In this document: positions 48,356 through 57,008 of the stretch, in pieces | Layout of the letters: each line of letters starts with the position of its first letter | How positions within the stretch are numbered: position 1 is the stretch's first letter | Source of the DNA: Devosia sp. XK-2 | GTDB lineage: Bacteria; Pseudomonadota; Alphaproteobacteria; Rhizobiales; Devosiaceae | Length of the DNA: 64,000 bases | Assembly (NCBI RefSeq): GCF_037113415.1 | Contig: NZ_CP146608.1 | Location: forward strand, 2,314,501-2,378,500 | Direction of reading: 5' to 3' | Position numbers and translations under genes: made by a program | The notes under the pieces: generated by a model | Told to the model about the DNA's origin: nothing | Database searches by the model: none | The model's input: the letters and a program-made list of their open reading frames with translations, nothing else

Positions 48356-49036
48356 ATGCCACTCGAACCTCACCAGTTCTGGCAAAGCGTGGATGCCCCG
48401 GGCACCCATGTCAGCAATATCCAGGGTTGGCTCGACAGCTATCCGGCCACCCTGCCCGACGGCAGGCAAATCCTGCTCCCCATCCGCATTCTACCCGGCG
48501 ACGGCAAGAGCGCGGTGGCCTCGCTGATCATAAATCAGGCCAGTTTCGTCGTAGAGGACGCCATTGCCGCCGCCATGGCAGGCCTGCTCGGACCGTTCGA
48601 ACCGGACATCATCATTGGCGTGCCGACCCTTGGCCTGCCGCTGGCCAATAATGTAGCGCGCAGGCTGGACCATAGCCGCATGGTAGCGCTCGGTACGTCG
48701 CGGAAATTCTGGTACCGCGATGACCTGTCGACCCCTATGTCCTCGATCACCAGCCCCGAACAGGTGAAAACGATCTTTCTCGATCCCCGCTTGCTGCCAT
48801 TGCTCGAAGGCAAACGGGTAGCCGTGATCGATGACGTCATCAGTTCCGGCACATCTATGGCCGCCGTTATGGCCCTGCTGGACCGGATCGGGGTGGCACC
48901 GGTAGCCGTAGCTGCGGCCATGCTTCAAGGCACGTTCTGGCAGGACAAGCTGGACCATTGGGGTGACAGGATCGTTGCGCCCCTTGCCTCTCCACGCCTG
49001 GCCAGAACCGCCTCCGGCCATTGGCTACCCGCCTAG
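48356..49036 (+). CDS. Phosphoribosyltransferase family protein
   Basis: A 226-residue PRPP-binding enzyme. The PRPP loop VAVIDDVISSGTSMAAV lies at about residues 155-171, and IIIGVPTLGLPLANNVAR near 85 is the pyrophosphate-side segment. It resembles adenine/xanthine-type phosphoribosyltransferases, which join a free base to PRPP to form a nucleotide, the natural next step after nucleoside hydrolase. Divergent from the M20 gene across 76 bases. The ATG at 48356 has AAGGAA upstream. The substrate base is not certain. Confidence 0.82.
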   Translation: MPLEPHQFWQSVDAPGTHVSNIQGWLDSYPATLPDGRQILLPIRILPGDGKSAVASLIINQASFVVEDAIAAAMAGLLGPFEPDIIIGVPTLGLPLANNVARRLDHSRMVALGTSRKFWYRDDLSTPMSSITSPEQVKTIFLDPRLLPLLEGKRVAVIDDVISSGTSMAAVMALLDRIGVAPVAVAAAMLQGTFWQDKLDHWGDRIVAPLASPRLARTASGHWLPA

Positions 49037-49050
49037 CATACCGGCAATTC

Positions 49051-49096
49051 AGCGGCTCCTTCGCCGCTTACGGGGTTCCGGCCGCTCCGCCGGACC
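49051..49096. terminator. Two hairpins between convergent genes
   Basis: AGCGGC/GCCGCT (49051-49056, 49063-49068) and GGTTCCGGC/GCCGGACC (49074-49082, 49089-49096, one bulged T). They fill the 67-base gap between the phosphoribosyltransferase and the leftward MalK-like gene, and can act as terminators for both strands. Confidence 0.55.
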
Positions 49097-49103
49097 GGCC
49101 CTC

Positions 49104-50183
49104 TCAGGCGCCAAGCCGATGCCCGTCTTCCCCGAAGAGCAGCAGGTGTCGCGGATCGAAGCCCAGCGAGATCGTCTGTCTGGGTTCGATTTGCTCCTGC
49201 CCGGCCAGCGCGGCGGTCAGTTCCTGCCCCGATGGCAGGCCAACCCTGACCAGGGTTTCATTGCCGAGCCGCTCGACCAGTTGCACCTCACCGCCAATTG
49301 GTCCGTTCGGGTCGAGGACCAGTGCGTGGGGCCGCAGGCCAACCCGAAGCTTCATGCCCGCTTCCAGACCCGGCATCGACGGAAAATCGAGCGGAGTGTC
49401 GGCCAGCTCTGATCGCAGAGCTAGGCCGCCGCCGGTCCTGGCTGCCACCGTCGCCTCGACAATATTCATCTTCGGCGACCCGATGAAACCGGCGACAAAC
49501 AGATTGGCTGGACTGTTATAGAGTTCCAGCGGCGAGCCGACCTGCTGCACGACGCCGCCATCGAGCACGACGATCTTGTCGGCCAGCGTCATGGCCTCGA
49601 CCTGATCATGCGTCACATAGATCATCGTGGCGCCAAGATCGGTATGCAGCCGCGCCAGCTCCATGCGCATGTCGCCACGCAAGGCCGCGTCGAGATTGGA
49701 CAAAGGTTCGTCGAACAGGAACACATCCGGCTCCCGCACAATGGCCCGGCCAATCGCCACACGCTGGCGTTGACCACCCGAAAGCTGAGCCGGACGGCGA
49801 TCGAGCAAATGTTCCATCTGCAGAACCCTGGCCGCGGCCCAAATTTTCGCGTCGCGAACGTCCTTGGGGGTGCCGGCCAGTTTGAGGCCAAAGCCAACAT
49901 TGTCGTAGACAGACATGTGCGGATAGAGCGCGTAGGACTGGAACACCATGGCAACGCCACGGTCACGCGGTTCAACATCGTTGACCACTCGGTCGCCGAT
50001 GCGGATTTCGCCGCCGGTAATGTCTTCAAGACCAGCAATCATGCGCAGCAATGTCGACTTGCCACAGCCCGAAGGGCCGACAAAGACCACGAATTGGCCG
50101 TGCTCGATGTCGAGATCCACACCCTTGATGACGGGCACATCGCCATAGGCCTTGTGGACGGAACGGAGGGTGAGCCCTGCCAT
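49104..50183 (-). CDS. Carbohydrate ABC transporter ATPase (MalK/UgpC-like)
   Basis: Cytoplasmic ATPase of 359 residues that powers a sugar importer. Walker A is GPSGCGKST at residues 36-44, the signature LSGGQRQRVAIGRAI, and Walker B FLFDEPLSNLDAALR. The C-terminal MalK-type regulatory domain carries RVGLRPHALVL and VQLVERLGNETLVRV. The ATG at 50183 has AAGGAG upstream; the longer open frame lies inside the permease gene. Last gene of the sugar operon. Confidence 0.94.
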   Translation of the reverse strand: MAGLTLRSVHKAYGDVPVIKGVDLDIEHGQFVVFVGPSGCGKSTLLRMIAGLEDITGGEIRIGDRVVNDVEPRDRGVAMVFQSYALYPHMSVYDNVGFGLKLAGTPKDVRDAKIWAAARVLQMEHLLDRRPAQLSGGQRQRVAIGRAIVREPDVFLFDEPLSNLDAALRGDMRMELARLHTDLGATMIYVTHDQVEAMTLADKIVVLDGGVVQQVGSPLELYNSPANLFVAGFIGSPKMNIVEATVAARTGGGLALRSELADTPLDFPSMPGLEAGMKLRVGLRPHALVLDPNGPIGGEVQLVERLGNETLVRVGLPSGQELTAALAGQEQIEPRQTISLGFDPRHLLLFGEDGHRLGA

Positions 50184-50197
50184 TTGCGAAACTCCTT

Positions 50198-51022
50198 TTA
50201 GCCTTTGACCGCGCCCTGCATCAGGGCGGCCACAAATTGGCGCTGGAAGACGAGGAACAACGCCACGGTCGGCGCGAGAATGAGAAGCGAGCCGGCACAA
50301 AGCAGGGGAATATCGGTGCCCCACTGTCCCTGGAAGGCGCCGAGAGCACCGGCCATGGTCCGCTGCATCGGGTCCTGCACCAAGACCACTGGCAACAGGA
50401 ACTGGTTCCAGGTCCAGAGGAAGAGCAGGATGGTCAGCGACATGATCGCCGGACGGGCCAGCGGCACCTGAACGAGCCAGAATTCCTTCCAGCGGGTTGC
50501 ACCGTCTAGCTGGGCGGCCTCGGTCAGGTCGTGCGGCACATTGAGGAAATGCGCGCGCATCCAATAGACCGAAAAGGGCATATAGAGCCCGATCAGCGGC
50601 AGGATAATTGCAAAGCGCGTATTGAGCAGACCCAGCGCCCGCACTTCATAGTAAAGCGGGGTAATCACAGCCTCGAATGGCAGGGTCAGACCGAACACAA
50701 AGATGAGGTACAACCATTTGTATTTGTTGCTTGTGAGCTTGGCGAGACCATAACCGGCCATGGTTGCAATCAACACCGAGACCGGCACCACGCCCAGAAC
50801 GATCAGCGTGCTCGAAAGCAGCAATTGATCCATCCTGGCCACTTCAAAGGCGCGGACGAAATTGCCCCATTGCGGATCGGTCGGCCATTGCAAACCGTTG
50901 GGATAGCTGCCTTGCGGTGCCAATGCAGCCGAAAGCATTGACAGGAATGGTAGCAGCGTCACGATCATCAGGACGATGATCAGCCCACGGGCGAGCAGCG
51001 TGTTTGGTGCGGTGGTCTTCAT
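50198..51022 (-). CDS. Carbohydrate ABC transporter permease (MalG-like)
   Basis: Inner-membrane permease of 274 residues, CUT1 type, with about six helices. The EAA loop is VPHDLTEAAQLDGATRWKEFW; VYWMRAHFLNVP just before it and TWNQFLLPVVL after it are typical MalG features. The ATG at 51022 overlaps the preceding permease stop as ATGA. It pairs with the MalF-like protein. Confidence 0.93.
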   Translation of the reverse strand: MKTTAPNTLLARGLIIVLMIVTLLPFLSMLSAALAPQGSYPNGLQWPTDPQWGNFVRAFEVARMDQLLLSSTLIVLGVVPVSVLIATMAGYGLAKLTSNKYKWLYLIFVFGLTLPFEAVITPLYYEVRALGLLNTRFAIILPLIGLYMPFSVYWMRAHFLNVPHDLTEAAQLDGATRWKEFWLVQVPLARPAIMSLTILLFLWTWNQFLLPVVLVQDPMQRTMAGALGAFQGQWGTDIPLLCAGSLLILAPTVALFLVFQRQFVAALMQGAVKG

Positions 51023-51954
51023 TTCTTGTCCCGCGTGAACCATTGAACGGGAGCGATGGTGATCAGAACCAGCACCATGAGCACGATGGCCAGCGCCGAG
51101 GCCAGACCAACCTGGCGGTGAGCGAATGCCAGGCGATAGATCTCAAGGCCCGGCACGGTCGTGGTGATGCCCGGCCCTCCCTGGGTGGAGATGTAGACAA
51201 TGTCGAAACTGGCAAGCGCCGCGATCACAGTGACAGTAATGCACACACCGATTTCCTGCCGCAGACCAGGCAGCGTGATGTAGCGGAACTCGTGCCAGGG
51301 CCGCGCACCATCGAGACGTGCGGCCTCGTAAAGGCTCGGGTCGATCTTGGTGATGCCGGTGACCAGCAGCATGGTGCACAGACCCAGCAAGACCCAGGCG
51401 CCGATAATGCCGACGGCGGGCAGCGCCCAGACGAAGTCGCCCAGCCAGCCACGCGCCCAGTCCGACAGGCCAATGGCCTTGAGGGTCTGATTGACCAGCC
51501 CGGTCGAGGCAAACATCCAGCTCCAGGCGATACCGGCAGCGACCAAGGGAATGACCTGGGGGAGAAACAGGACGGTGCGCGTGATGGTGCCGAAACGCCC
51601 ATCCATATGGCTGCGAATGGCCGCCGCGACAGCCAGTCCAAGCAATACCGGGATCAGCGTGAAATAGAGAACGAGCTGGAAGGCATTGCCGATGATCTGC
51701 AAGAGATCATTGTCCGTCAGCACCGTCAGATAATTGGTCAGGCCATGAAAGCGTGCCTTGCCGATGCCGTCCCAGCGCAGCAACGAATAATAGATGCTCA
51801 TGCCCAGCGGCACGAGCACGAAGGCGGCATAAGCGACAAAGGCGGGCGCCACGAAAAGCCAGGCCGCACGCCGTGTTTTGCGGCTCCCTCTGGATGGAGG
51901 GAGCCGCTTAATTGACCCAGTGGCGTCCGGAACGGACGTCGTTTCTTCAGTCAT
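51019..51954 (-). CDS. Carbohydrate ABC transporter permease (MalF-like)
   Basis: Inner-membrane permease of 311 residues, CUT1 type, about six helices after a basic N-terminus of 30 residues (RLPPSRGSRKTRR). The EAA loop is DPSLYEAARLDGARPWHEFR. It lies 38 bases after the binding-protein gene with no GC-rich hairpin between, only an AAGAAGCTTCTT palindrome at 51983-51994. This differs from the other three transporters in the window. Confidence 0.93.
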   Translation of the reverse strand: MTEETTSVPDATGSIKRLPPSRGSRKTRRAAWLFVAPAFVAYAAFVLVPLGMSIYYSLLRWDGIGKARFHGLTNYLTVLTDNDLLQIIGNAFQLVLYFTLIPVLLGLAVAAAIRSHMDGRFGTITRTVLFLPQVIPLVAAGIAWSWMFASTGLVNQTLKAIGLSDWARGWLGDFVWALPAVGIIGAWVLLGLCTMLLVTGITKIDPSLYEAARLDGARPWHEFRYITLPGLRQEIGVCITVTVIAALASFDIVYISTQGGPGITTTVPGLEIYRLAFAHRQVGLASALAIVLMVLVLITIAPVQWFTRDKK

Positions 51955-51992
51955 GATTCATTCCGGTTCGCATGGGGCGTTCAAGAAGCTTC

Positions 51993-53297
51993 TTAACGGG
52001 ACAGCTGGGTCTCGTATTCCTCTTGGACGGCCTCGAGAAGGCCTTCTGGCGTCTGCTGACCACCAACCATTTTCTGCAGCTCGGGCGTCCAGCCAGCGGC
52101 AAAAATAGCGCCGGTCGCATTGGCGATAAAGTCCATGGCGCCATTGTCCTCAGCCAGGGTTTGGCCGGCAGCAAGCGACTGCTCGGTCACCGAACCAGGC
52201 TCGACGGCCGGCATGGGCAGATCAGTCGGACCACCCGGGTTCGAGCCGCCAACAGCAACGTTGATCTTGCGTGCCTCTTCATTGGTGGCAACCCAGTCAA
52301 GGAAGAAGGCGGCGCAGTCGGGATGCTCTGCATTGGCGGCAATACCAAAGGTCAGCGGCGCCGACATGGTGGCATGTCGCCCGCCCTCTTCAGCGCTGGG
52401 CATGATGAAGAAGCCGAATTTGCCGGCGGCATTGGCATCGAGATTGCCCGACTCCCAATCGCCATTGAACATGAACAGGCCTTCGCCACCAATGAACCGG
52501 CTCATCATCTGGAAATATTCGATCGCGTTAGCATCGGACGGGAAGTATCCGGCCTTGATCCAGGCATCGAGATGCTGCGCAGCTTCGAGATTGTCCGGCG
52601 TATTGATGGTGGCGCCGTCCTTCTGGAAGATCCAGTCATTGATCGGCTCGGGTGCGCCATAGGCACCCATCAGGTTCTGCAGCGGGAAGGCGAGACCAGC
52701 CGTACCCTTGTTCCACTGCATAATCGGCTGGATACCAGCTTCCTTTGCAGCCGCCATCAATGTGTCGAGTTCTGCCAGGGTCTTGGGCGGCTCGGTCATG
52801 CCAAGCTGGGCAGCCAGTTCCTTATTATAGAACACGCCGGTCATCGAATAATTGAGGCCCATGGCGTAGAGAGAGCCGGTGCCGCGCGGGCGACCACCCT
52901 CTTCCACACGCAACTGCACCAATTGGCCGGCCGGGAAAGCATCCCAGCCGAAATCGGCAAAATAGCCGTCGAGGTTCAGCAGCAACTCATTTGCGACGAG
53001 GTCAGTCAATGAAGGCAGGCGGATCAGGTCAGGCGCATTGGCCTCGGACAGTATGCGCGGCGAGTTCTCCATCATATTGGCGAACTGGTCTTCCTTGATG
53101 TCAAACGTGACATTGGGGAACTGCTTGGTGAACTCTTCCGCCAGACGAGACGGCAGCGGAAAGCCAGTCTCGAAATAGGAATTGAGGACGACAGGGTCAG
53201 TGCCGCAGCTCGGTGCGGCCACAGCCACGCCGGCCGTCGCGGCAACGCTCAGGCTCAGGGCGGCGATACGAAGTGCGTGGCGGGATGAATTTCTCAC
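51993..53297 (-). CDS. Carbohydrate ABC transporter substrate-binding protein
   Basis: Exported sugar-binding protein of 434 residues, CUT1 type. The signal peptide ends AGVAVA before APSCGTD. The mature part has VVLNSYFETGFPLPSRLAEEF, APDLIRLPSLTDL, YNKELAAQLGMTEPPKTLAEL and GLFMFNGDWESGNL, typical of oligosaccharide-binding proteins. The start is GTG with GGAGG about seven bases upstream. A LacI-type operator lies 45 bases upstream. The neighbouring GH32-like enzyme suggests a fructose-containing sugar, which is inference. Confidence 0.92.
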   Translation of the reverse strand: MRNSSRHALRIAALSLSVAATAGVAVAAPSCGTDPVVLNSYFETGFPLPSRLAEEFTKQFPNVTFDIKEDQFANMMENSPRILSEANAPDLIRLPSLTDLVANELLLNLDGYFADFGWDAFPAGQLVQLRVEEGGRPRGTGSLYAMGLNYSMTGVFYNKELAAQLGMTEPPKTLAELDTLMAAAKEAGIQPIMQWNKGTAGLAFPLQNLMGAYGAPEPINDWIFQKDGATINTPDNLEAAQHLDAWIKAGYFPSDANAIEYFQMMSRFIGGEGLFMFNGDWESGNLDANAAGKFGFFIMPSAEEGGRHATMSAPLTFGIAANAEHPDCAAFFLDWVATNEEARKINVAVGGSNPGGPTDLPMPAVEPGSVTEQSLAAGQTLAEDNGAMDFIANATGAIFAAGWTPELQKMVGGQQTPEGLLEAVQEEYETQLSR

Positions 53298-53341
53298 GAC
53301 TACCTCCTCCAGGGTAAAGTCTGCAGTGGATGTTTCCGTCT

Positions 53342-53357
53342 GCTAAATGGATTTAGC
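53342..53357. promoter_or_regulatory. LacI-type operator before the sugar transporter genes
   Basis: Palindrome GCTAAATGGATTTAGC, 16 bases, with perfect 6-bp arms GCTAAA/TTTAGC. It lies between the serine hydrolase gene and the binding-protein gene, 45 bases upstream of the latter's GTG. It matches the site at 55570-55585 in both arms and spacing. Confidence 0.85.
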
Positions 53358-53394
53358 GCATGTGCACAAAGCGGTGTCAATATGCCCTTTATGC

Positions 53395-54564
53395 TCAGCG
53401 CGGCGAAGAAACGACCTCACGCAAGGCCGAGATGATCCCGGTCGCGCGCTGGTCTTCCGGCCCCATCATCCAATTGGTGACAAAGCCGAAACCGATCTGG
53501 CGCTGGGGGTCGGCAAAGCCAACCTGCCCCCCGGCGCCATCATGTCCGAAACAACTCTCGCCAAGATAGCGCCGCGCTTCGGAGTCAAGCTGGAAACCGT
53601 AGCCCCAGCGGGAATAGGGTGGGTCGCCGCCAAACACCGACACACCCTCGCTCTGCGTTTGGGTGGCCTGGGCGATTACCGCATCGTCGACAAGGCGCAC
53701 ACCATTGGTCTCGACCACCGTGGCCGACCAGATGGTGGCAAGGGCCTTGGCCGTAGCAATGCCACCAGCCCCCGGAATTTCTGCGGCGCGGATACGCTGT
53801 CGGTTAAAACCACCATCATCCGTGACCAGATCGGCTGGCAGAGCATCGCCCAGCGTCATGGCCCGACAGGGCCAGTTCGGCGCCGGCTTGCTGGCTTCGT
53901 CGGCCCACAAGGCGCTCAAAGGTGCGCTGACCTGCAAATGCGCCGGCCGGTCGGCAAGTTCATCGGGCAGTCCGATCCATGCATCGGCCTTGAGCGGCTC
54001 TGTTATGACCTCGCGGAAATAGGTGCCGGCGGACATGCCGGTAACCCTGCGCACCAGTTCCCCGGTAAGCCAGCCATGGGTCAATGCGTGATAGGCATAG
54101 CCCTTACCGGGCGGCCAAAGCGGTTCCTGCGCGGCCAGAATGGCGACGACGCGGCCCCAATCGACGATATCGCTTTCCGTCAGCGTCTCACGCGGAGCCG
54201 AAAGTCCAGCCTGATGCGCAAGGGTCTGACCGACCGTGACATCACCTTTACCTGCAACGGCAAATTCGGGCCAGTAACGTGCCACGGGCGCCGCGTAATC
54301 CAGCCGCCCCTGCTCAACCAGACGGGCGACCAGGATCGACATCAAACCCTTGGTGCAGGAAAAAATGACAGACGGCGTATCCTGCGTCCAGGTCCGTCCC
54401 GTTCTCTCATCGGCAATACCCGCCCAGAGATCGACGACGCTTTGCCCGCCTATCATCACATGTAGGGCGCCGCCCATGGTCGGCCGCCCATCGAAGGCCT
54501 TGGCAAAGGCTCCGGCCACCGATTCAAACGCTGGCTCAACCGAGCCGTGCACATGGATGGTCAT
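53395..54564 (-). CDS. Serine hydrolase, beta-lactamase/EstB family
   Basis: Cytoplasmic serine hydrolase of 389 residues, class C beta-lactamase fold. The nucleophile motif is SCTK at residues 69-72. The Tyr motif is AYHALTHGW, where YxN becomes YHA, and the usual KTG appears as HDGAGG. These changes fit esterases such as EstB and exclude a typical beta-lactamase. There is no signal peptide. It overlaps the GH32-like gene by four bases (ATGA) and precedes the transporter genes, so it may remove an acyl group from the imported sugar. Confidence 0.88.
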   Translation of the reverse strand: MTIHVHGSVEPAFESVAGAFAKAFDGRPTMGGALHVMIGGQSVVDLWAGIADERTGRTWTQDTPSVIFSCTKGLMSILVARLVEQGRLDYAAPVARYWPEFAVAGKGDVTVGQTLAHQAGLSAPRETLTESDIVDWGRVVAILAAQEPLWPPGKGYAYHALTHGWLTGELVRRVTGMSAGTYFREVITEPLKADAWIGLPDELADRPAHLQVSAPLSALWADEASKPAPNWPCRAMTLGDALPADLVTDDGGFNRQRIRAAEIPGAGGIATAKALATIWSATVVETNGVRLVDDAVIAQATQTQSEGVSVFGGDPPYSRWGYGFQLDSEARRYLGESCFGHDGAGGQVGFADPQRQIGFGFVTNWMMGPEDQRATGIISALREVVSSPR

Positions 54565-55517
54565 GACGGATCCACCTGCAAATAGCCATCAGAACTGGTC
54601 GAAATGGCCAGCGGATCGCAGATGCCACCGATAAAATCGCCGTCAGCGCTGACATTGTTGAACGCCAGAAGCCAAGGCTTGCCTTGGCGATCCATGGCAA
54701 TGCGCCCGGCATAGAGTTTCTCATCAACCAGCAGGCGCGCCGCGCGGAAATCGACGATGCTAGGCATATCGCCAATTGGCTGGCTCCAAACCCCGCCAAT
54801 GCCCCCTGCCCGATCGCCACAAAGCTTTGCCCCGTCGCAGCAGAAAACTATGTGGTTCTGCCCCTCGACCTGCACGATCTGGAACACTTCGAGATGGGCA
54901 AAACCGCATCCCGGCGCGCTGAGGGCAGGCTGCACGGTCCAATTCGCAAGATCAGGCGAAGTGGCATGAGCCATCACGCCACGATCCGGCTCAGCGCCGT
55001 CCTTGGCGCGCGCCGTAATCAACATATGCCAGAGTTGGTCCGCCTGGCGCCAGAATACCCATGGATCGCGCCAGGCCTCTTCCGGCCAGGACGACGTCCC
55101 CAGCGTTTCATAAAGGTCCCCATCGGCCACGCAGACCGGCACGGGATGCTTTTTCCAGGTGAACAGATCCTCTGAGGTAGCCATGCCGACGGTTTCAATA
55201 TTTGCGAAACTGTCGGGGGAGAGAAAGCGCGAGCCGGTATAGAACATGCGCCAAAGCCCATCCGGGCCGTGCACCACACTGCCGGTCCAGGTCGCGGAAC
55301 CATCAAAGCTCCCCGGTGTACCGGCATCGAAAATCTGGCCATGGTCGGTCCAATTCCGCATATCGCGCGAAGTGGCATGGCCAATACGCGCATTGCGGTG
55401 ACGCAGATTGGGGTCGCCAAGCGATTTGGGCGCGTGAAGATAGAACATGTGGTGCTGTTCGCCATCGTCGGCGAACCAGAAGTCCCACACCCAATGATCC
55501 GGCAGATGGAATGCCAC
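54561..55517 (-). CDS. GH32-like glycoside hydrolase (five-bladed propeller)
   Basis: Predicted beta-fructosidase-type enzyme of 318 residues, clan GH-J/GH-F propeller. The N-terminal nucleophile region reads WVWDFWFADDG (Asp 12), the transition-state motif is AWRDPWVFW near 150, and a candidate acid is the Glu of HLEVFQIV near 208. There is no signal peptide, so the substrate is imported first. It lacks the C-terminal beta-sandwich of classical GH32 invertases and the NDPNG form of the first motif, so GH43 or GH68 relatives remain possible. The ATG has GAGGAG upstream and follows a LacI operator. Confidence 0.8.
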   Translation of the reverse strand: MAFHLPDHWVWDFWFADDGEQHHMFYLHAPKSLGDPNLRHRNARIGHATSRDMRNWTDHGQIFDAGTPGSFDGSATWTGSVVHGPDGLWRMFYTGSRFLSPDSFANIETVGMATSEDLFTWKKHPVPVCVADGDLYETLGTSSWPEEAWRDPWVFWRQADQLWHMLITARAKDGAEPDRGVMAHATSPDLANWTVQPALSAPGCGFAHLEVFQIVQVEGQNHIVFCCDGAKLCGDRAGGIGGVWSQPIGDMPSIVDFRAARLLVDEKLYAGRIAMDRQGKPWLLAFNNVSADGDFIGGICDPLAISTSSDGYLQVDPS

Positions 55518-55569
55518 TCCTCAAGCCCCTTTCCGAGGTCTTCATGAAACGCGCAGCAATTGCTGCTTT

Positions 55570-55585
55570 GCTAAAACCATTTAGC
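55570..55585. promoter_or_regulatory. LacI-type operator between the glycosidase and regulator genes
   Basis: Palindrome GCTAAAACCATTTAGC with arms GCTAAA/TTTAGC. It lies in the divergent gap, 52 bases before the leftward glycosidase gene and upstream of the rightward lacI-type gene. One bound regulator could control both. Together with the site at 53342 it gives the consensus GCTAAATGGWTTTAGC (read on one strand). Confidence 0.85.
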
Positions 55586-55676
55586 ACATGCTATGATCGA
55601 CCAATCTTGTCAAGCGGGAGTCGCATGGATATCCAGTCCATCAACGACCCGGCGGTCGTGGGAGGACTTGAGGCCC

Positions 55677-56699
55677 TTGGGAAAGAAGCGCGTAACATTG
55701 GCCGATGTCGCCCGCCTGGCAGGCTTGTCGACGACGGCGGCGTCAATGATCCTGACCGGTAGACCCGATACACGCCTCTCCCCCGAAGCTCACAAGAAGG
55801 TTCACGATGCCGCTGCCAGCCTGGGCTACAGGCCCAATGTGGCAGCCAGGGCGCTGCGTACGGACAAATCGCGTTCCATCGCCTTCATCTCCGATTATGT
55901 GGCCACCACCCGCTTTGCCAGCGGCCTGATCAGAGGCGCCCTCGCCGCCGCCGAGGATGCCAAGCACGTCATGCTCCTGCTTGAGACGGGGGGCGAGCCG
56001 GCGCGGGAAATCCAGGCCGTGGAGGCCGCCATTGACCGGCAGGTCGATGGCCTGATCTTTGCCGCAATGCGCGCCCGCGAGGTGTTCGTGCCGGACATTT
56101 CCATCACCGTTCCCGTCGTCATGCTCAACGGGACCAGCGCCCGGTTCCCCGTATCGGTGCTGCCGGACGAATATCAAGGCGGCCGCATGGCGGTGCAATT
56201 GCTGCAAGACGCGGACATTGCCGAGGGCATTGTCCTGCTTGGCCACAATGCCAAACAGGAGGAAGGCCTGTTCCGCTCGGAAACCATATCCCGCCGCTTC
56301 GAGGGCATCAGGGATGCCATGGCCGATGCCGGACTGGCTTTCCTGGCCGAACTGAGCTGCTGGAACTGGGAGCCGAATTTCGGCTATGAACTAACGCGAA
56401 AACAGATCAAATCGCAGCGCCCCCGCGCGCTTTTGTGCCTGAACGATCGCTTGGCCTTCGGTGCCTATCAGGCCTTGGCCGAAGCTGGCCTCAGAATTCC
56501 TGAAGATGTCGCGCTTGTGTCTTTCGACAATGACGAGATCGCCTCCTATCTGCGCCCGGGCCTGACCACCATCGGCCTCCCGCATGAGCAAATGGGACGC
56601 CGCGCGGTGGAATTGCTGCTCGGCGCCGCCGAGACAACACAGCCACACCTGCTGGAAATGCCAACGATCATGCGCGGCTCCCTGCCCCGCACCCTTTAG
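55677..56699 (+). CDS. LacI family transcriptional regulator
   Basis: Sugar-responsive repressor of about 340 residues. The N-terminal HTH reads VTLADVARLAGLSTTAASMIL and is followed by the hinge GYRPNVAARALRTDKS. The periplasmic-binding-protein fold runs through DGLIFAAMR, ALLCLNDRLAFGAYQAL and VALVSFDNDEIASYLRPGLTTI. The only in-frame ATG is at 55593, which would add 28 residues with no family match and has no ribosome site. The TTG at 55677, with GAGG close upstream, fits the family start, so I use it with reservation. Divergent from the glycosidase across a matching operator. Confidence 0.9.
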   Translation: MGKKRVTLADVARLAGLSTTAASMILTGRPDTRLSPEAHKKVHDAAASLGYRPNVAARALRTDKSRSIAFISDYVATTRFASGLIRGALAAAEDAKHVMLLLETGGEPAREIQAVEAAIDRQVDGLIFAAMRAREVFVPDISITVPVVMLNGTSARFPVSVLPDEYQGGRMAVQLLQDADIAEGIVLLGHNAKQEEGLFRSETISRRFEGIRDAMADAGLAFLAELSCWNWEPNFGYELTRKQIKSQRPRALLCLNDRLAFGAYQALAEAGLRIPEDVALVSFDNDEIASYLRPGLTTIGLPHEQMGRRAVELLLGAAETTQPHLLEMPTIMRGSLPRTL

Positions 56700-56784
56700 C
56701 CCCGCCTCCCGCGCAGGCCTTCAGGCGCACACGCAACCGCCGACAAGATCGGCAATATCTGCACCAGGCAAGAAAAGCGGAGAA

Positions 56785-56860
56785 TGGTGGGCCCACCAGG
56801 ACTCGAACCTGGAACCAGACCGTTATGAGCGGTCGGCTCTAACCATTGAGCTATAGGCCC
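56785..56860 (-). tRNA. tRNA with anticodon CAT, probably tRNA-Ile2
   Basis: A full cloverleaf on the minus strand: acceptor GGGCCTA pairing with TGGGCCC (one G-T pair), discriminator A and an encoded CCA. The T-arm is CCAGG-TTCGAGT-CCTGG and the anticodon loop CTCATAA. Automatic tools call CAT tRNAs methionine. The GGTTAGAGC D-arm and CCGCTCATAACGG anticodon arm resemble bacterial tRNA-Ile2, whose C34 is changed to lysidine to read AUA. It differs from initiator tRNA, which has three G-C pairs in the anticodon stem and a mismatched first pair. Confidence 0.92.
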
Positions 56861-57008
56861 CCTGCCGCGTCATATCAGGGTCGTGGCCACTGTCAAACCC
56901 TGTTTATACCGGGCCGGGAAACGGCGTCGCGGCGTGATCCGCCCACTTCCCCGGCCAGGTGGATTTGAGTAGCTTGTGCGCCAACCGAACAATATCCGGA
57001 AAGCGCCC

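Noticed and set aside
53395-54564. Antibiotic-resistance beta-lactamase
   Set aside because: SCTK is present, but the YxN and KTG motifs are altered, there is no signal peptide, and it sits in a sugar operon; an esterase-type role is more likely.
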